From DATFQE01 sp963733845 (GTDB lineage: Bacteria > Actinomycetota > Thermoleophilia > Gaiellales > Gaiellaceae), in assembly GCA_963733845.1 (NCBI GenBank), contig CAVTEM010000007.1, forward strand, positions 248,001 through 312,000: 64,000 nt of DNA, in the 5' to 3' direction. Below the pieces are notes generated by a model that made no database searches, was not told the origin of the DNA, and saw only the letters and a list, made by a program, of their open reading frames with translations. The translations under genes were made by a program, and so were the position numbers. Positions 34,027 through 42,395 of this stretch are shown here, one piece after another. How positions within the stretch are numbered: the stretch's first letter is position 1; each line of letters begins with the position of its first letter.

Positions 34027-34623
34027 ATGACCGTCTGGACGATCTCTGCGCAGGCCGGCAGCGGCGGCGACCAGATCGCGCGTCTGCTCTCACAGCGGGC
34101 CGGCGTGCCTCTGGTCGATTCGGTGACGATTGGGAACGACACGACGCATTGGGCAAGGTTGGGTATCGGCCGGGTCGCCTCCTGGTTTTCCGAAGTCGGG
34201 GCCTGCGCCGGGGTGATGTTCGTCGCCTCGGCTGACCTGCGGGTTACCCAGGCTCAAGTTCCTACGGAGCGCGAGCTCAGCGAGTCGCTGATCTGCGAGG
34301 CCGCACGATTACCTGTCGTCATTGACGACTGGTCCGCCTTCGCGATCCTCGCTGAGCATCCAGGCGCCTGTCATGTACGCCTTCGGGCCCCCCTCGAGTG
34401 GCGGATCGCCCGCTATGCACGGGAGAACTGTGTTCCTGGCCGCGTGGCCGAACAGGCGGTGAGGACGTTGGAACGCAGGCGATGTGCGTACGTGCGGCGA
34501 CGGCACGGGCGCAGACTGGACGCGCCCGAGAACTTCACGCTCGTGTGCGACGCGAGTCGCCTGCCTTTCCTCGATCTCGTCGAGGTGCTGCTGACCGCGG
34601 CTACGGTTGAGCTAGCCAATTAA
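34027..34623 (+). CDS. Cytidylate kinase-like protein
   Basis: This 198-residue protein starts with a P-loop-like segment, MTVWTISAQAGSGGDQIARL, as in the cytidylate-kinase-like family that begins TISRxxGSGG. The GxGK lysine is not present in the usual place, so nucleotide binding may be modified. A later region (PLEWRIARYARENCVPGRVA) resembles the NMP-lid segment. It is 7 nt after the amidohydrolase and on the same strand, so it may be the last gene of that operon. Its codon use is less strict and its relation to the pathway is unclear. Confidence 0.65.
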   Translation: MTVWTISAQAGSGGDQIARLLSQRAGVPLVDSVTIGNDTTHWARLGIGRVASWFSEVGACAGVMFVASADLRVTQAQVPTERELSESLICEAARLPVVIDDWSAFAILAEHPGACHVRLRAPLEWRIARYARENCVPGRVAEQAVRTLERRRCAYVRRRHGRRLDAPENFTLVCDASRLPFLDLVEVLLTAATVELAN

Positions 34624-34690
34624 CCGTGGGTCGCCGCGCTTCGTCACGAGGAGCGCGCGTCGCTGTCGGGCTTCTCTCGGTTGTGCTGGG

Positions 34691-34981
34691 CTAGTACTCG
34701 CGGGCGGTCTGATAGCGCGAGGTTGCCGCGCGACTGGAGTACGTCGCCAGGTCGAGCGCGAAGCCGAGCGCGACGATGATCCACTCCCAGCTGTCGACGC
34801 CGACGATGGGCGACCAGACGATGAGGTAGGCGAGCGTTGTCCAGGGGAGGAGGAGCACCCCGAGCACCGGCCAGATCCACGAGTCGAACGCCGCGTCCAC
34901 TCGGTCGTTGTCCACGAGCCACCAGATGAGGAGGGCAACGCGGGGACCGAGGAACCCCGCGGTCAGCGCCAGGCAGCACAT
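34691..34981 (-). CDS. Small integral membrane protein
   Basis: This 96-residue protein has about three hydrophobic segments (LALTAGFLGPRVALLIWWLV, WPVLGVLLLPWTTLAYLIVW, WIIVALGFALDLATY). It resembles short conserved actinobacterial membrane proteins of unknown function that contain the PWTTLAY motif. It stands alone next to the tRNA-derived duplication. Confidence 0.7.
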   Translation of the reverse strand: MCCLALTAGFLGPRVALLIWWLVDNDRVDAAFDSWIWPVLGVLLLPWTTLAYLIVWSPIVGVDSWEWIIVALGFALDLATYSSRAATSRYQTAREY

Positions 34982-35132
34982 CGCCGCGGACTATGACACT
35001 GGACGACTCTTGGGAGCTTGGCTACTGCGTCCTCCGCTCGGATCGCGCGGGGAGAACGGTGAGCGTAATCAGGGCGTATGGGCACGAATCGGACACCGCC
35101 GACTAGCGACCTCGTAGCTATCTGCAGAACGA

Positions 35133-35157
35133 AAAAGGCCTCCGAGCAGGGCCTTTT
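35133..35157 (-). terminator. Rho-independent terminator, probably the original tRNA-Thr terminator
   Basis: The stem AAAAGGCC/GGCCTTTT encloses a 9-nt loop. On the minus strand it ends in TTTTT, directly downstream of the truncated tRNA 3' half. This suggests that it once terminated the tRNA transcript. Confidence 0.7.
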
Positions 35158-35162
35158 CTGTT

Positions 35163-35204
35163 AGCCGACGCCCGGACTCGAACCGGGACCCCTTCATTAC
35201 GAGT
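35163..35204 (-). repeat. Truncated tRNA-Thr 3' half, putative attachment-site remnant
   Basis: These 42 nt match the 3' 43 nt of the intact tRNA-Thr at 39281-39323, from the anticodon region through the T arm to the acceptor end, with one G missing. Beyond 35204 similarity stops at once. This is the expected product of site-specific integration into a tRNA 3' end. Confidence 0.75.
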
Positions 35205-35346
35205 TTCTTGTCTCCTCTGGAACCGCAGGGCGCCAGCAGAGCGCGAGGACTTGAGATGGAGCAAGGCGGTTCACAGAGCTGCGAGTCAGTCGGCCCGGGC
35301 GAGCGGTGGGCGCCGACGGCGGATAGTGCATGATTTGTGAAACAGC

Positions 35347-38139
35347 GTGACTGCGACTGTCCCCGACCTCGTCGGCAGGGACGAGGAGCTGGCCGCCGTC
35401 GTCGCCTTCCTCGAGTCGACGGCATCGCTCCCCGGAGCGCTACTGCTGGAAGGCGAGGCCGGGATCGGCAAGACGACCCTCCTGAGCGCGGGGATCATGG
35501 CGGCTTCCCAGTCGGGGTTCTGTGTTGTCTCGACACGCCCAGTAGAGGCTGAGTCGGGTCTCTCCTTCGTCGCGCTCGGCGATCTTCTCGAGGAGCAGCT
35601 TGGGAAGGTCGAGGACGCCCTGCCCGACCCGCAGAGACGGGCGCTGCGGGTCGCTCTTCTCCTGAGCGAGCCCGAGGGCCGGCCGCCCGATCGGCGGGCC
35701 GTCGGGATCGGCGTTCTCAACACTCTGCGCGCGCTTGCTGGGGCGGCGCCCCTGCTCGTTGCTATCGACGACTTGCAATGGCTCGACCGAGGTTCCGCGA
35801 CGGTGCTGCAGTTCGGGCTGCGGCGCCTCGATGACGAGCCGATCGCATTGTTGGCTGCATGCCGGAGTGGGCAAGAGCAAAGCCCGCTCGAACTCGAGGC
35901 AACTTTTCCCGAGAAGCGAGTGCACCGCGTCCGGGTGGGCCCACTCAGCCTCGGGGCGCTGAGCCGACTCCTCCGCGACCGCCTCGACACCACCTTCGCA
36001 CGACCGACGCTCCGGCGGATCCACGAAGGCTCGGGCGGCAACCCCTTCTTCGCGCTCGAGCTTGCCCGAGCCCTCGAGCGTCACGGGCGACCGCTCGATC
36101 CCGGCGAGCCCTTGCCGGTATCCGCGCGTGTGCATGAGCTCGCCCGCGGCAGGCTCGCGCCGTTGCCTGCGGATACTGCCGCCGCGCTCCAGGCTGCCGC
36201 AGCACTTTCCCAGCCAACCGTCGCGCTCGTGTCGGCGGTCGCCGGCGGCGATCGTGACGTGCTCGAGCCGGCCATCGAGGCCCAGATCGTCGTGTTGGAC
36301 GGCGATCGCATTCGCTTTACTCATCCGCTCCTCTCCGCAGCCGCTTACGAAGACGCCGACAGCCGAGAGGAGCTCCACGCCCGCCTCGCCGAAGTCGTGG
36401 TCGATCCCGAGGAGCGGGCACGCCACCTCGCGCATGCCGCGCCCGGCCCCGATTCCTCCGTGGCCGCGGCGCTGGAAGAGGCAGCGCGCGGAGCCGCCGC
36501 GCGCGGCTCCCCCGGGTCAGCAGCCGAGCTCAGCGAGCGGGCTGCCCGCTTGACGCCGCGAGCTCGCGCGGAAGACGCCCGCCGTCGAACCGCGGATGCC
36601 GCCTACTACCACTTCGAGTCAGGAGACAGCCGTCGCGCGCGGGCGATGCTCGAGGATCTCGCCGCAGAGCTGCCCGCCGGCTCAGAGCGCGCACGCGTCC
36701 TCGTCCGACTCGCATTCACACGCGCCTACGACGACGACGTCCACGCAGCAACCGAGCTCAACCGTCAGGCACTCGAGGAAGCCGACGACGACTTGCTCAC
36801 CCGAGCTCAGGCCCTCACCGGCCTTGCGGCTACCCTCTTTCGGCGACGGGAGCAGCTCGCGGAGGCGGTCGGACACGCGCGAGCCGCCGTTGAGCTCGCC
36901 GCCGGCCTCGGTGATCTTGCGCTCATCGGCGACGCTCTGGGCGTGCAGCTCATGGCCGAAGCGGCGCTGGGTCGTCGAGAGGCGCGCGGCACGCTCGAGC
37001 GGTTGCTCCAACACCAACCGGCGGGCGGGCACGTCAGACTTCAGGCTGAGCCGACATGGCACGCCGCCATTGCCTGGATGTGGTGGGAAGAGCTCGAACG
37101 GGCCCGAAGCGCGTTCGGCGAGCTCATCGAGCGCGGCTATGAAAGCGGCGACGAGTCGTTCCTTCCGTACGTCTACGTCCTCGCCGCGCAGAACGAGTGC
37201 CTCCGGGGTGATTTCGAGCGTGCCGTTTCGCATGCCGATGCGGGGCAGGAGATCGCGGAGCAGGTAGGCCAGGAGACACTGGTCGGCTATGCGCAGGCGG
37301 TGCGCGCGCTGGTAGATGCCCATCGCGGCCGGGCCAACGAGGCGCGGCAGGAAGGAGAGCGCGCCCTGGCGCTCGCGCGTCGGACCCGCAGCGCGCCGAC
37401 GACGCACTTCGCGACCTCGGCGTTCGGCCTGCTCGAGCTCTCACTTGGTCGGCCCGCGGAGGCGGCCGAACAGCTCGCGCCGCTCGTCGAGTTCGCACGT
37501 GCGCAGGAGATGACGGAGCCGACCTTGACACGGTTCACCGTCGACTACGTCCAGGCGTTGATCGAGCTCGGGAGGCTCGAGGACGCCACGGCGGTCTGCG
37601 GCGGGTACGAGGCTCACGCGGCCAGGCTCGGCCGGCGCGGCGCCCTCGCCTCGGCGTGGCGCTGCCAAGGTCTTCTCGCCGCCGCTCTCGGCGACCTCGA
37701 CGAGGGGCACGCGATCCTCAAGCGGGCGCTCGCCGAGCATGACTGCGTACCGATGCCGTTCGAGCGTGCCCGGACGCTGCTCGCGCTCGGCTCGGTGCTG
37801 CGACGAGCGAGGCAGAGACGGGCCGCGCGAGAGTCCCTCCAGCAAGCCCACGCGATCTTCGAGGAGCTTGGCGCTGCGCTCTGGGCAGAGAAGGCGCATG
37901 TGGAGCTCACACGGATCGGCGGGCGCTTAGCGAGGCCCGGCGAGCTGACTCCCGCCGAGCAGCGGGTCGCCGAGCTCGTCGGCCGGGGACTTTCGAACAA
38001 GGAGGTCGCGGCAGAGCTCGTCGTCACCGTTCGCACCGTCGAGTCGAACCTGACACAGATCTACCGCAAGCTCGGCGTGCGCTCGCGCGCGGAGCTCGCG
38101 CACCGCCTGAGCGCAGGACGTCCCGCGAGAACCGAATAG
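35347..38139 (+). CDS. LuxR-family transcriptional regulator with AAA ATPase, within the tRNA-bounded segment
   Basis: This 930-residue protein begins LVGRDEELAAVVAFLESTAS and has Walker A (GEAGIGKTTLLSA, near residue 38) and Walker B (LLVAIDDLQWLD) motifs. A sensor-like segment GSGGNPFFALELARAL and a long TPR-rich region follow. The C-terminal LuxR helix-turn-helix is LTPAEQRVAELVGRGLSNKE, then VRTVESNLTQIYRKL. The GTG start has no clear ribosome site. It is the main gene of the 4.1-kb segment between the tRNA copies and may regulate the two small genes that follow. The reading frame is intact over its whole length. Confidence 0.87.
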   Translation: MTATVPDLVGRDEELAAVVAFLESTASLPGALLLEGEAGIGKTTLLSAGIMAASQSGFCVVSTRPVEAESGLSFVALGDLLEEQLGKVEDALPDPQRRALRVALLLSEPEGRPPDRRAVGIGVLNTLRALAGAAPLLVAIDDLQWLDRGSATVLQFGLRRLDDEPIALLAACRSGQEQSPLELEATFPEKRVHRVRVGPLSLGALSRLLRDRLDTTFARPTLRRIHEGSGGNPFFALELARALERHGRPLDPGEPLPVSARVHELARGRLAPLPADTAAALQAAAALSQPTVALVSAVAGGDRDVLEPAIEAQIVVLDGDRIRFTHPLLSAAAYEDADSREELHARLAEVVVDPEERARHLAHAAPGPDSSVAAALEEAARGAAARGSPGSAAELSERAARLTPRARAEDARRRTADAAYYHFESGDSRRARAMLEDLAAELPAGSERARVLVRLAFTRAYDDDVHAATELNRQALEEADDDLLTRAQALTGLAATLFRRREQLAEAVGHARAAVELAAGLGDLALIGDALGVQLMAEAALGRREARGTLERLLQHQPAGGHVRLQAEPTWHAAIAWMWWEELERARSAFGELIERGYESGDESFLPYVYVLAAQNECLRGDFERAVSHADAGQEIAEQVGQETLVGYAQAVRALVDAHRGRANEARQEGERALALARRTRSAPTTHFATSAFGLLELSLGRPAEAAEQLAPLVEFARAQEMTEPTLTRFTVDYVQALIELGRLEDATAVCGGYEAHAARLGRRGALASAWRCQGLLAAALGDLDEGHAILKRALAEHDCVPMPFERARTLLALGSVLRRARQRRAARESLQQAHAIFEELGAALWAEKAHVELTRIGGRLARPGELTPAEQRVAELVGRGLSNKEVAAELVVTVRTVESNLTQIYRKLGVRSRAELAHRLSAGRPARTE

Positions 38140-38230
38140 CGCCGGGCAAACCTTGTGGGTTTCCACGTTTCCGCGGAACGCCGCGCGGCGTAGCGTCGAT
38201 CTCTATGCAACACCCACGATAGGAGGAGCT

Positions 38231-38707
38231 ATGACCAGGAAGCGCATCACGATCGCCTGCCTTCTCGCGGCCATCGTCGCGGCGCTCTCGATCGTCCCGC
38301 TCGCAGGCTCGCACAACCGCGAGCAGCAGCTGGCCATCGGCGTCCGGGTTGACTTCACGAGCTCGACGCACGCAGCCGGCACCTTCGCAGCCTGCTGTGT
38401 CGTCACCGACAGCGGCTCCGCGCAGGCGGACGTCATCTCGTTCACCCCGAAGCCGAACAACACGGCGACCTTCAAGGCGACGCAGACCCTCGCCGGCTCG
38501 AAAGGCGACATCACCATGGCCCTCCGCGGCACGACGGGGCCGCTGGACAGCGCTGTTCACATCGCGCGAGGCGAGTGGAAGATCGTCGGCGGCACGGGAG
38601 CGTACGCGGACATGAGAGGACGCGGGAGCTTCACCGCCGTGACCAACCAGGCCACGGGCGCCCTCACCGCAATCAACGAGGGCAAAGCCCGCGGAGCGCA
38701 CGGCTAG
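38231..38707 (+). CDS. Secreted beta-barrel-like hypothetical protein
   Basis: This 158-residue protein has a signal peptide (MTRKRITIACLLAAIVAALS...). The mature part has strands such as AIGVRVDFTSSTHAAGTFAA, TATFKATQTLAGSKGDITMA and HIARGEWKIVGGTGAYADM, followed by RGRGSFTAVTNQATGALTAI. The W-x-I-x-G-G-T-G-x-Y-x-x-x-x-G-x-G pattern is that of allene-oxide-cyclase-barrel-like and similar secreted proteins. Function is unknown. The ATG at 38231 has GGAGGAG 3 nt upstream. Confidence 0.75.
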   Translation: MTRKRITIACLLAAIVAALSIVPLAGSHNREQQLAIGVRVDFTSSTHAAGTFAACCVVTDSGSAQADVISFTPKPNNTATFKATQTLAGSKGDITMALRGTTGPLDSAVHIARGEWKIVGGTGAYADMRGRGSFTAVTNQATGALTAINEGKARGAHG

Positions 38708-38771
38708 CCACGTTATGGGCGAGTCAGCGAGCGCGTCGACGGGCGCGCTCGCTGCGCCCAGCCTCGGTGTG

Positions 38772-39137
38772 ATGGCCGGCTACGTCGTCGAGCTCTACAT
38801 GTCCAGGCTCGGCGCGTCGGCGCTCGACGACCTCACCGTCCGAGCCCACCGTGTAGCCGAAGAGCTGTCGCGGGCCGGAACCCCCGTCATCTACGTGCGC
38901 TCGGTCTTCCTCCCCGAGGACGAGACGTGCTTCCACTTCTTCGACGCGCCGTCGCTCGAGGCGATCCAGGAAACCTGTTCTCGTCTCGGCCTGACGCACG
39001 AACGAATCGCGAAGGCGAGGAGTTTCGAACTCAGAGGTCGGCGAGCAGCGGACACCTCGTGTCGGACGCCGGCCCTCCGGGGGCTGAAAGAGCCGCTCCC
39101 CGCACGCGGGCCGCCCCCGGCAATCGAGATCGATTGA
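38772..39137 (+). CDS. DUF4242-family small protein
   Basis: This protein of about 121 residues has a core, YVVELYMSRLGASALDDLTV through VIYVRSVFLPEDETCFHFFD and AIQETCSRLGLTHERI. It matches the DUF4242 family, of which the Streptomyces protein SCO4226 is described as nickel-binding. The last 35 residues are Arg/Pro-rich and unlike the family, so the 3' end may have been altered, perhaps by proximity to the integration boundary. The start is uncertain: ATG at 38772 or a longer form from 38715. Confidence 0.6.
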   Translation: MAGYVVELYMSRLGASALDDLTVRAHRVAEELSRAGTPVIYVRSVFLPEDETCFHFFDAPSLEAIQETCSRLGLTHERIAKARSFELRGRRAADTSCRTPALRGLKEPLPARGPPPAIEID

Positions 39138-39280
39138 TCCCGGGTGAAGCCGCCGCAGTCACTGGGAGGCGAGGTAGAACAAAGCCGAAAACCGCCCCTC
39201 ACAGAAGAGCAGTTCGTCTTGGAGCACTTCACGTGTCACCAAGACAGAAAACGCAAGTGGCCGATTTACAGGCCTTTTAG

Positions 39281-39353
39281 AGCCGACGCCCGGACTCGAA
39301 CCGGGGACCCCTTCATTACGAGTGAAGTGCTCTACCAGCTGAGCTACGTCGGC
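39281..39353 (-). tRNA. tRNA-Thr (anticodon CGT)
   Basis: The minus strand folds as a full cloverleaf. The acceptor GCCGACG pairs with CGTCGGC, the D arm contains AGCTCAGCTGGTAGAGC, the anticodon stem is CTTCA/TGAAG with loop CTCGTAA (anticodon CGT, codon ACG), and the T arm is CCCGGTTCGAGTCCGGG. CCA is not encoded. Its 3' 43 nt are duplicated at 35163-35204. Confidence 0.95.
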
Positions 39354-39406
39354 AAGGGGAGTCGAATAGTAGCGCCGTCAAACCTCATCGGCCCTTAACG
39401 CCCTGG

Positions 39407-39547
39407 GTGCTCGCGCGGCGCGATCCTCACGCTGACAGCCGCCGTGACCGGCCGGCCGGGATCCTCCCGTGGCAGGACCTCGCGCTCGCGGCAGGGCTGT
39501 TCGCGGTCGCGATGCTTGCCTCGCTCCTCGCCGCGGGCTTAACATGA
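39407..39547 (+). CDS. Possible 46-residue membrane peptide
   Basis: A short frame starting with GTG encodes a charged N-terminal part (ARRDPHADSRRDRPAG) followed by one good transmembrane helix (DLALAAGLFAVAMLASLLAAG) and a stop at 39547. Third positions are strongly GC-biased, as in real genes here. No ribosome binding site is evident, and I recognise no family. Confidence 0.35.
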   Translation: MLARRDPHADSRRDRPAGILPWQDLALAAGLFAVAMLASLLAAGLT

Positions 39548-39652
39548 ATTACGACGCTTTGCATAGAAAAAACTTCGTGAACCTCTTGAAGTCTTCGGCG
39601 CGTCGTGGCACCCTGGGAGACGAGGGATTCGAGGGGGAGGGGTTCACAACTC

Positions 39653-40549
39653 ATGCGGCGCAGTTCCCGGATCGTCGGCATTCTCGTGATCGCACTGATG
39701 GGCGTCGGCCTGGCTTCGAGCGCCGGCACGGCTCCGATGAACGCGATCTACGGCACGGGCGGCAACGACAAGATCGTCGCCACTCCCGCCGCGGACGTCA
39801 TCTACGCGAAGAGCGGCAACGACACGATCACGAACGTGGGCGACGGTGACGTCGTCTACGCGAGCTCCGGCAACGACAAGGTGTCCTTCCTCCCGCTCGC
39901 GACCGTGAGCAACGTCCTGATCGACACCAACGTCGGCCACGACACGATCGAGTCGACGGGCGTGGTCAACAACGCCTACGTCAACGCGGGCAGCGGCAAC
40001 GACGTGATCAAGCTGAACGGCTGCGCCCACATCGTCGCCGGCGAGAGCGGCAACGACAAGTACACGAATCTCGCCACCTGCCTCGTCTCCCCGAGCAGCG
40101 CCAACGTCGGGAACGGCAACGACGAGGTCGTCCTCCTGAACGCGACCAACATCCACCTCGGGAACGGCAACGACAAGCTGACGACCTCGACCCCCGGCGC
40201 GGTCGGGGCGAGCGACGGCAACGACAAGATCACCTTCGAGGGCGGTGGCTACGCGCTCGTCACGCTCGGCGTCGGCCGCGACGAGCTCACCCTGATCGGC
40301 GCACGCGCCGTCAGTGTCGTCGCGTCGAACGGCGACGACAAGGTCTTCATCCGGGGCGGAGGCGACCACGTGGTGGACGGCCAGTCCGGGAACGACACGA
40401 TCGAGATCAGCGAGCACGGAGCCGACAACGAGCTCCACGGCGGCATGGGCCGCGACAAGGCCCGGCTCGCCGGGGACAGCTCAGGAACGACGTGCGACTC
40501 GATCGAGAACGTCGTCGACTGGGGCATGCACCACCGCCTCTGCTCGTAG
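39653..40549 (+). CDS. Secreted GND-repeat (RTX-like calcium-binding) protein
   Basis: This 298-residue protein has a signal peptide (RRSSRIVGILVIALMGVGLA) followed by about eleven repeats of the form GNDxI/V (TGGNDKIVATPAADVIYAKS, SGNDTITNVGDGDVVYAS, SGNDVIKLNG, GNGNDEVVLLNA, DGNDKITFEGGGY, QSGNDTIEISEHG). These form a calcium-bound beta-roll. It ends with a Cys pair (GTTCDSIENVVDWGMHHRLC) like the small repeat protein at 3266. It is likely a cell-surface or extracellular structural protein. A GGGGGAGGGG stretch lies about 10 nt before the ATG, and the upstream 60 nt are AT-rich. Confidence 0.85.
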   Translation: MRRSSRIVGILVIALMGVGLASSAGTAPMNAIYGTGGNDKIVATPAADVIYAKSGNDTITNVGDGDVVYASSGNDKVSFLPLATVSNVLIDTNVGHDTIESTGVVNNAYVNAGSGNDVIKLNGCAHIVAGESGNDKYTNLATCLVSPSSANVGNGNDEVVLLNATNIHLGNGNDKLTTSTPGAVGASDGNDKITFEGGGYALVTLGVGRDELTLIGARAVSVVASNGDDKVFIRGGGDHVVDGQSGNDTIEISEHGADNELHGGMGRDKARLAGDSSGTTCDSIENVVDWGMHHRLCS

Positions 40550-40556
40550 GCGGCCG

Positions 40557-41636
40557 CTAGGCGACAGCAACGGGCGACGCCAGCTCGCGCCTGACCCGCA
40601 CGAACAGCGCCTCGAGCGCAAGACCCGCCTGGAGCTGCAGCTCCTCGAACAAGCGCCACGTCTCGCGCACGTGCTCGGCCGCGGCCTCGGCACCGAGCAT
40701 TCGCTCGCGCGTTCCGTCCTCGCGCAGCTCGTCCAGCCGGTCCGCATGGACGGCCACCTGGGGCGCGCCCGCAGCGACGACAACGAGGTCGCGGTACCAG
40801 GCGGCGAGCTCGTCGAGCGAGAGCAGGATCTCCTCGCGCTCCGCACCGCGCGCCGCCCGGCGGACGCGCTGCTCCGCCTCTCGCTGAGGCAGGTCGAGGC
40901 TCTCCAGCTCCTCCTCCGCGGCCTTCCTGGCCGAGCCGGCCCGCGCCTTCGCGCCGTCGAGCACCACCCTTGCCGCCTCCGCCGGCTGGAAAGCTGGATC
41001 CGTGTAGACCGAGCGCGCTACCTCGAGCAGGGCCGACCTCCGCGCCGCAGCCTCGGGGTCGAGCAGCCGCTCGACGCGGTCGAGCCGGCCCGAGGCGATG
41101 CGCGCGTACGCCGTCGCCTCCTCCGCCGAGAGGCCCGGCTCGCGTGTCTGGATCTCGTCGCGGACCGCGCGCTCGGACAACCGCCGGAACGGGATCAGCT
41201 GGCAGCGGGAGTGGATCGTCTCGGGCAGCGGCCCGAGCTCGTCGGCGACGAGGACGATGACCGCGTACGACGGCGGCTCCTCGAGATCCTTGAGCAGGGC
41301 GTCGGCGGCCTCCTCGTTCATCAGGTGCGCGCTGAGGATCAGGTACACGCGGTGATCGCCCTCGAACGGGCGCATGTGCAGGTCACGGCGAAGCTCGCGG
41401 ATCGGGTCGATCCGGATCTGGTCGCCGAGGGGCTCGAGCACGTAGAGGTCGGGATGGGATCGCCGCATCACGCGGCCGGGATCGCCCAGCACGGCGGCCG
41501 CCAGGTCGTACGCAGCCAGGCGCTTCCCCACCCCGGGCGGCCCGTGGAAGAGGTACGCGTGCGCGACCCCGTCCGCCAGCCCCGCGCGCAGCAGGCGCTT
41601 GGCCTCCTCCTGCTCAGGGAACGAGCTGAAGCTCTC
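40557..41636 (-). CDS. holB: DNA polymerase III delta' subunit, clamp-loader ATPase
   Basis: This AAA+ protein of about 359 residues starts near ESFSSFPEQEEAKRLLRAGL and has Walker A GPPGVGKRLAA. It lacks the usual Cys zinc cluster, as delta' subunits often do. DADALLKDLEEPP-like sensor sequence (NEEAADALLKDLEEPPS) and HSRCQLIPFRRL are typical. It loads the sliding clamp. No ATG, GTG or TTG is in frame near the expected start, which lies in the end of tmk (overlap about 23 nt). The start codon may be rare or affected by an indel. The tmk-holB order is common in bacteria. Confidence 0.83.
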   Translation of the reverse strand, partial: ESFSSFPEQEEAKRLLRAGLADGVAHAYLFHGPPGVGKRLAAYDLAAAVLGDPGRVMRRSHPDLYVLEPLGDQIRIDPIRELRRDLHMRPFEGDHRVYLILSAHLMNEEAADALLKDLEEPPSYAVIVLVADELGPLPETIHSRCQLIPFRRLSERAVRDEIQTREPGLSAEEATAYARIASGRLDRVERLLDPEAAARRSALLEVARSVYTDPAFQPAEAARVVLDGAKARAGSARKAAEEELESLDLPQREAEQRVRRAARGAEREEILLSLDELAAWYRDLVVVAAGAPQVAVHADRLDELREDGTRERMLGAEAAAEHVRETWRLFEELQLQAGLALEALFVRVRRELASPVAVA

Positions 41637-42210
41637 CGCGGACGAGCTCGAACACCTCCTCCGCCGATCCGGTCGCATCGATCGCGACGATTCGCTCCGG
41701 GAACCGCCCCGCCAGCTCGCGGTAAGCGGCGTCGACACGCTCGCGGAAGGCGTCGTCTTCGCGCTCGATCCGGTCGCGCTCGCGGCCGGTCCTGCGCTTC
41801 GCGACGCTCGGGTCGGCCAGCAGCAGGAACGTCCGGTCGGGCAGGACGCCCTGCACGGCCGCCAGGTTGAGCTCGAGCACGGCCTCCAGGCCGAGCCCGC
41901 GCGCGATCCCCTGGTAGGCGAGCGAGGAGTCGACGTAACGGTCACAGAGCACGTCCGCGCCGCGCTCGCGCGCAGGCAGGATCACGCGCTCGACCAGCTC
42001 CGCCCGCGCGGCGGCGAAGAGCGTCGCCTCCGCCCACGCAGACATGTCCGGCCCGTGCAGCAGGAGCTCCCGGATCCGCTCGCCGAGGTCGGTGCCGCCC
42101 GGCTCACGGGTGACGACGACCTCGCGCCCGGCCTCCTCGAGGTGGCGCGTGAGCAGCTCGACCTGCGTCGTCTTGCCGGAGCCGTCGAGCCCCTCGAAGG
42201 TCAGGAACAT
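41614..42210 (-). CDS. tmk: Thymidylate kinase
   Basis: This 198-residue dTMP kinase has the P-loop FEGLDGSGKTTQ (residues 5-16), the TREPGGTDLGERIRELLL segment with the DR-type substrate loop (LCDRYVDSSLAYQG), and the lid region RTGRERDRIE. It makes dTDP for DNA synthesis. The ATG at 42210 was chosen because a TATCCT -10 box lies 8 nt upstream (leaderless) and because the P-loop then begins at the normal distance. It overlaps holB. Confidence 0.93.
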   Translation of the reverse strand: MFLTFEGLDGSGKTTQVELLTRHLEEAGREVVVTREPGGTDLGERIRELLLHGPDMSAWAEATLFAAARAELVERVILPARERGADVLCDRYVDSSLAYQGIARGLGLEAVLELNLAAVQGVLPDRTFLLLADPSVAKRRTGRERDRIEREDDAFRERVDAAYRELAGRFPERIVAIDATGSAEEVFELVRGELQLVP

Positions 42211-42218
42211 CCAGGCCG

Positions 42219-42224
42219 AGGATA
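42219..42224 (-). promoter_or_regulatory. TANNNT -10 box (TATCCT) for leaderless tmk-holB transcript
   Basis: TATCCT on the minus strand is followed by 8 nt and the tmk ATG. There is no ribosome site. Confidence 0.5.
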
Positions 42225-42395
42225 CGCCAGGAGGGCTTGGCGTAATGCCGCTCGTCGTCCGGGCGTGCTGGTCGTTCCGAGGCAAGGACGCAGGGAGCGT
42301 TCGTATGCGGAGCTATACGGGCGCGACTGAGGACGCCGTCCTCGGGGCGAGCAGCGCGGCCGGACGGCACAGCTGTATTGCGCCAAGTCCTCCTC

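Larger units (their letters stand above)
34982..35346. other. 365-nt gene-free stretch holding a terminator and a partial tRNA copy
   Basis: Apart from the terminator at 35133-35157 and the truncated tRNA-Thr copy at 35163-35204, I see no coding sequence here. Positions 35205-35346 carry no recognisable motif and would include the promoter of the LuxR-type gene at 35347. Confidence 0.6.

Noticed and set aside
38160..38185. Terminator or operator in CGTTTCCGCGGAACG after the LuxR gene
   Set aside because: The repeat is short and imperfect and has no T-run.
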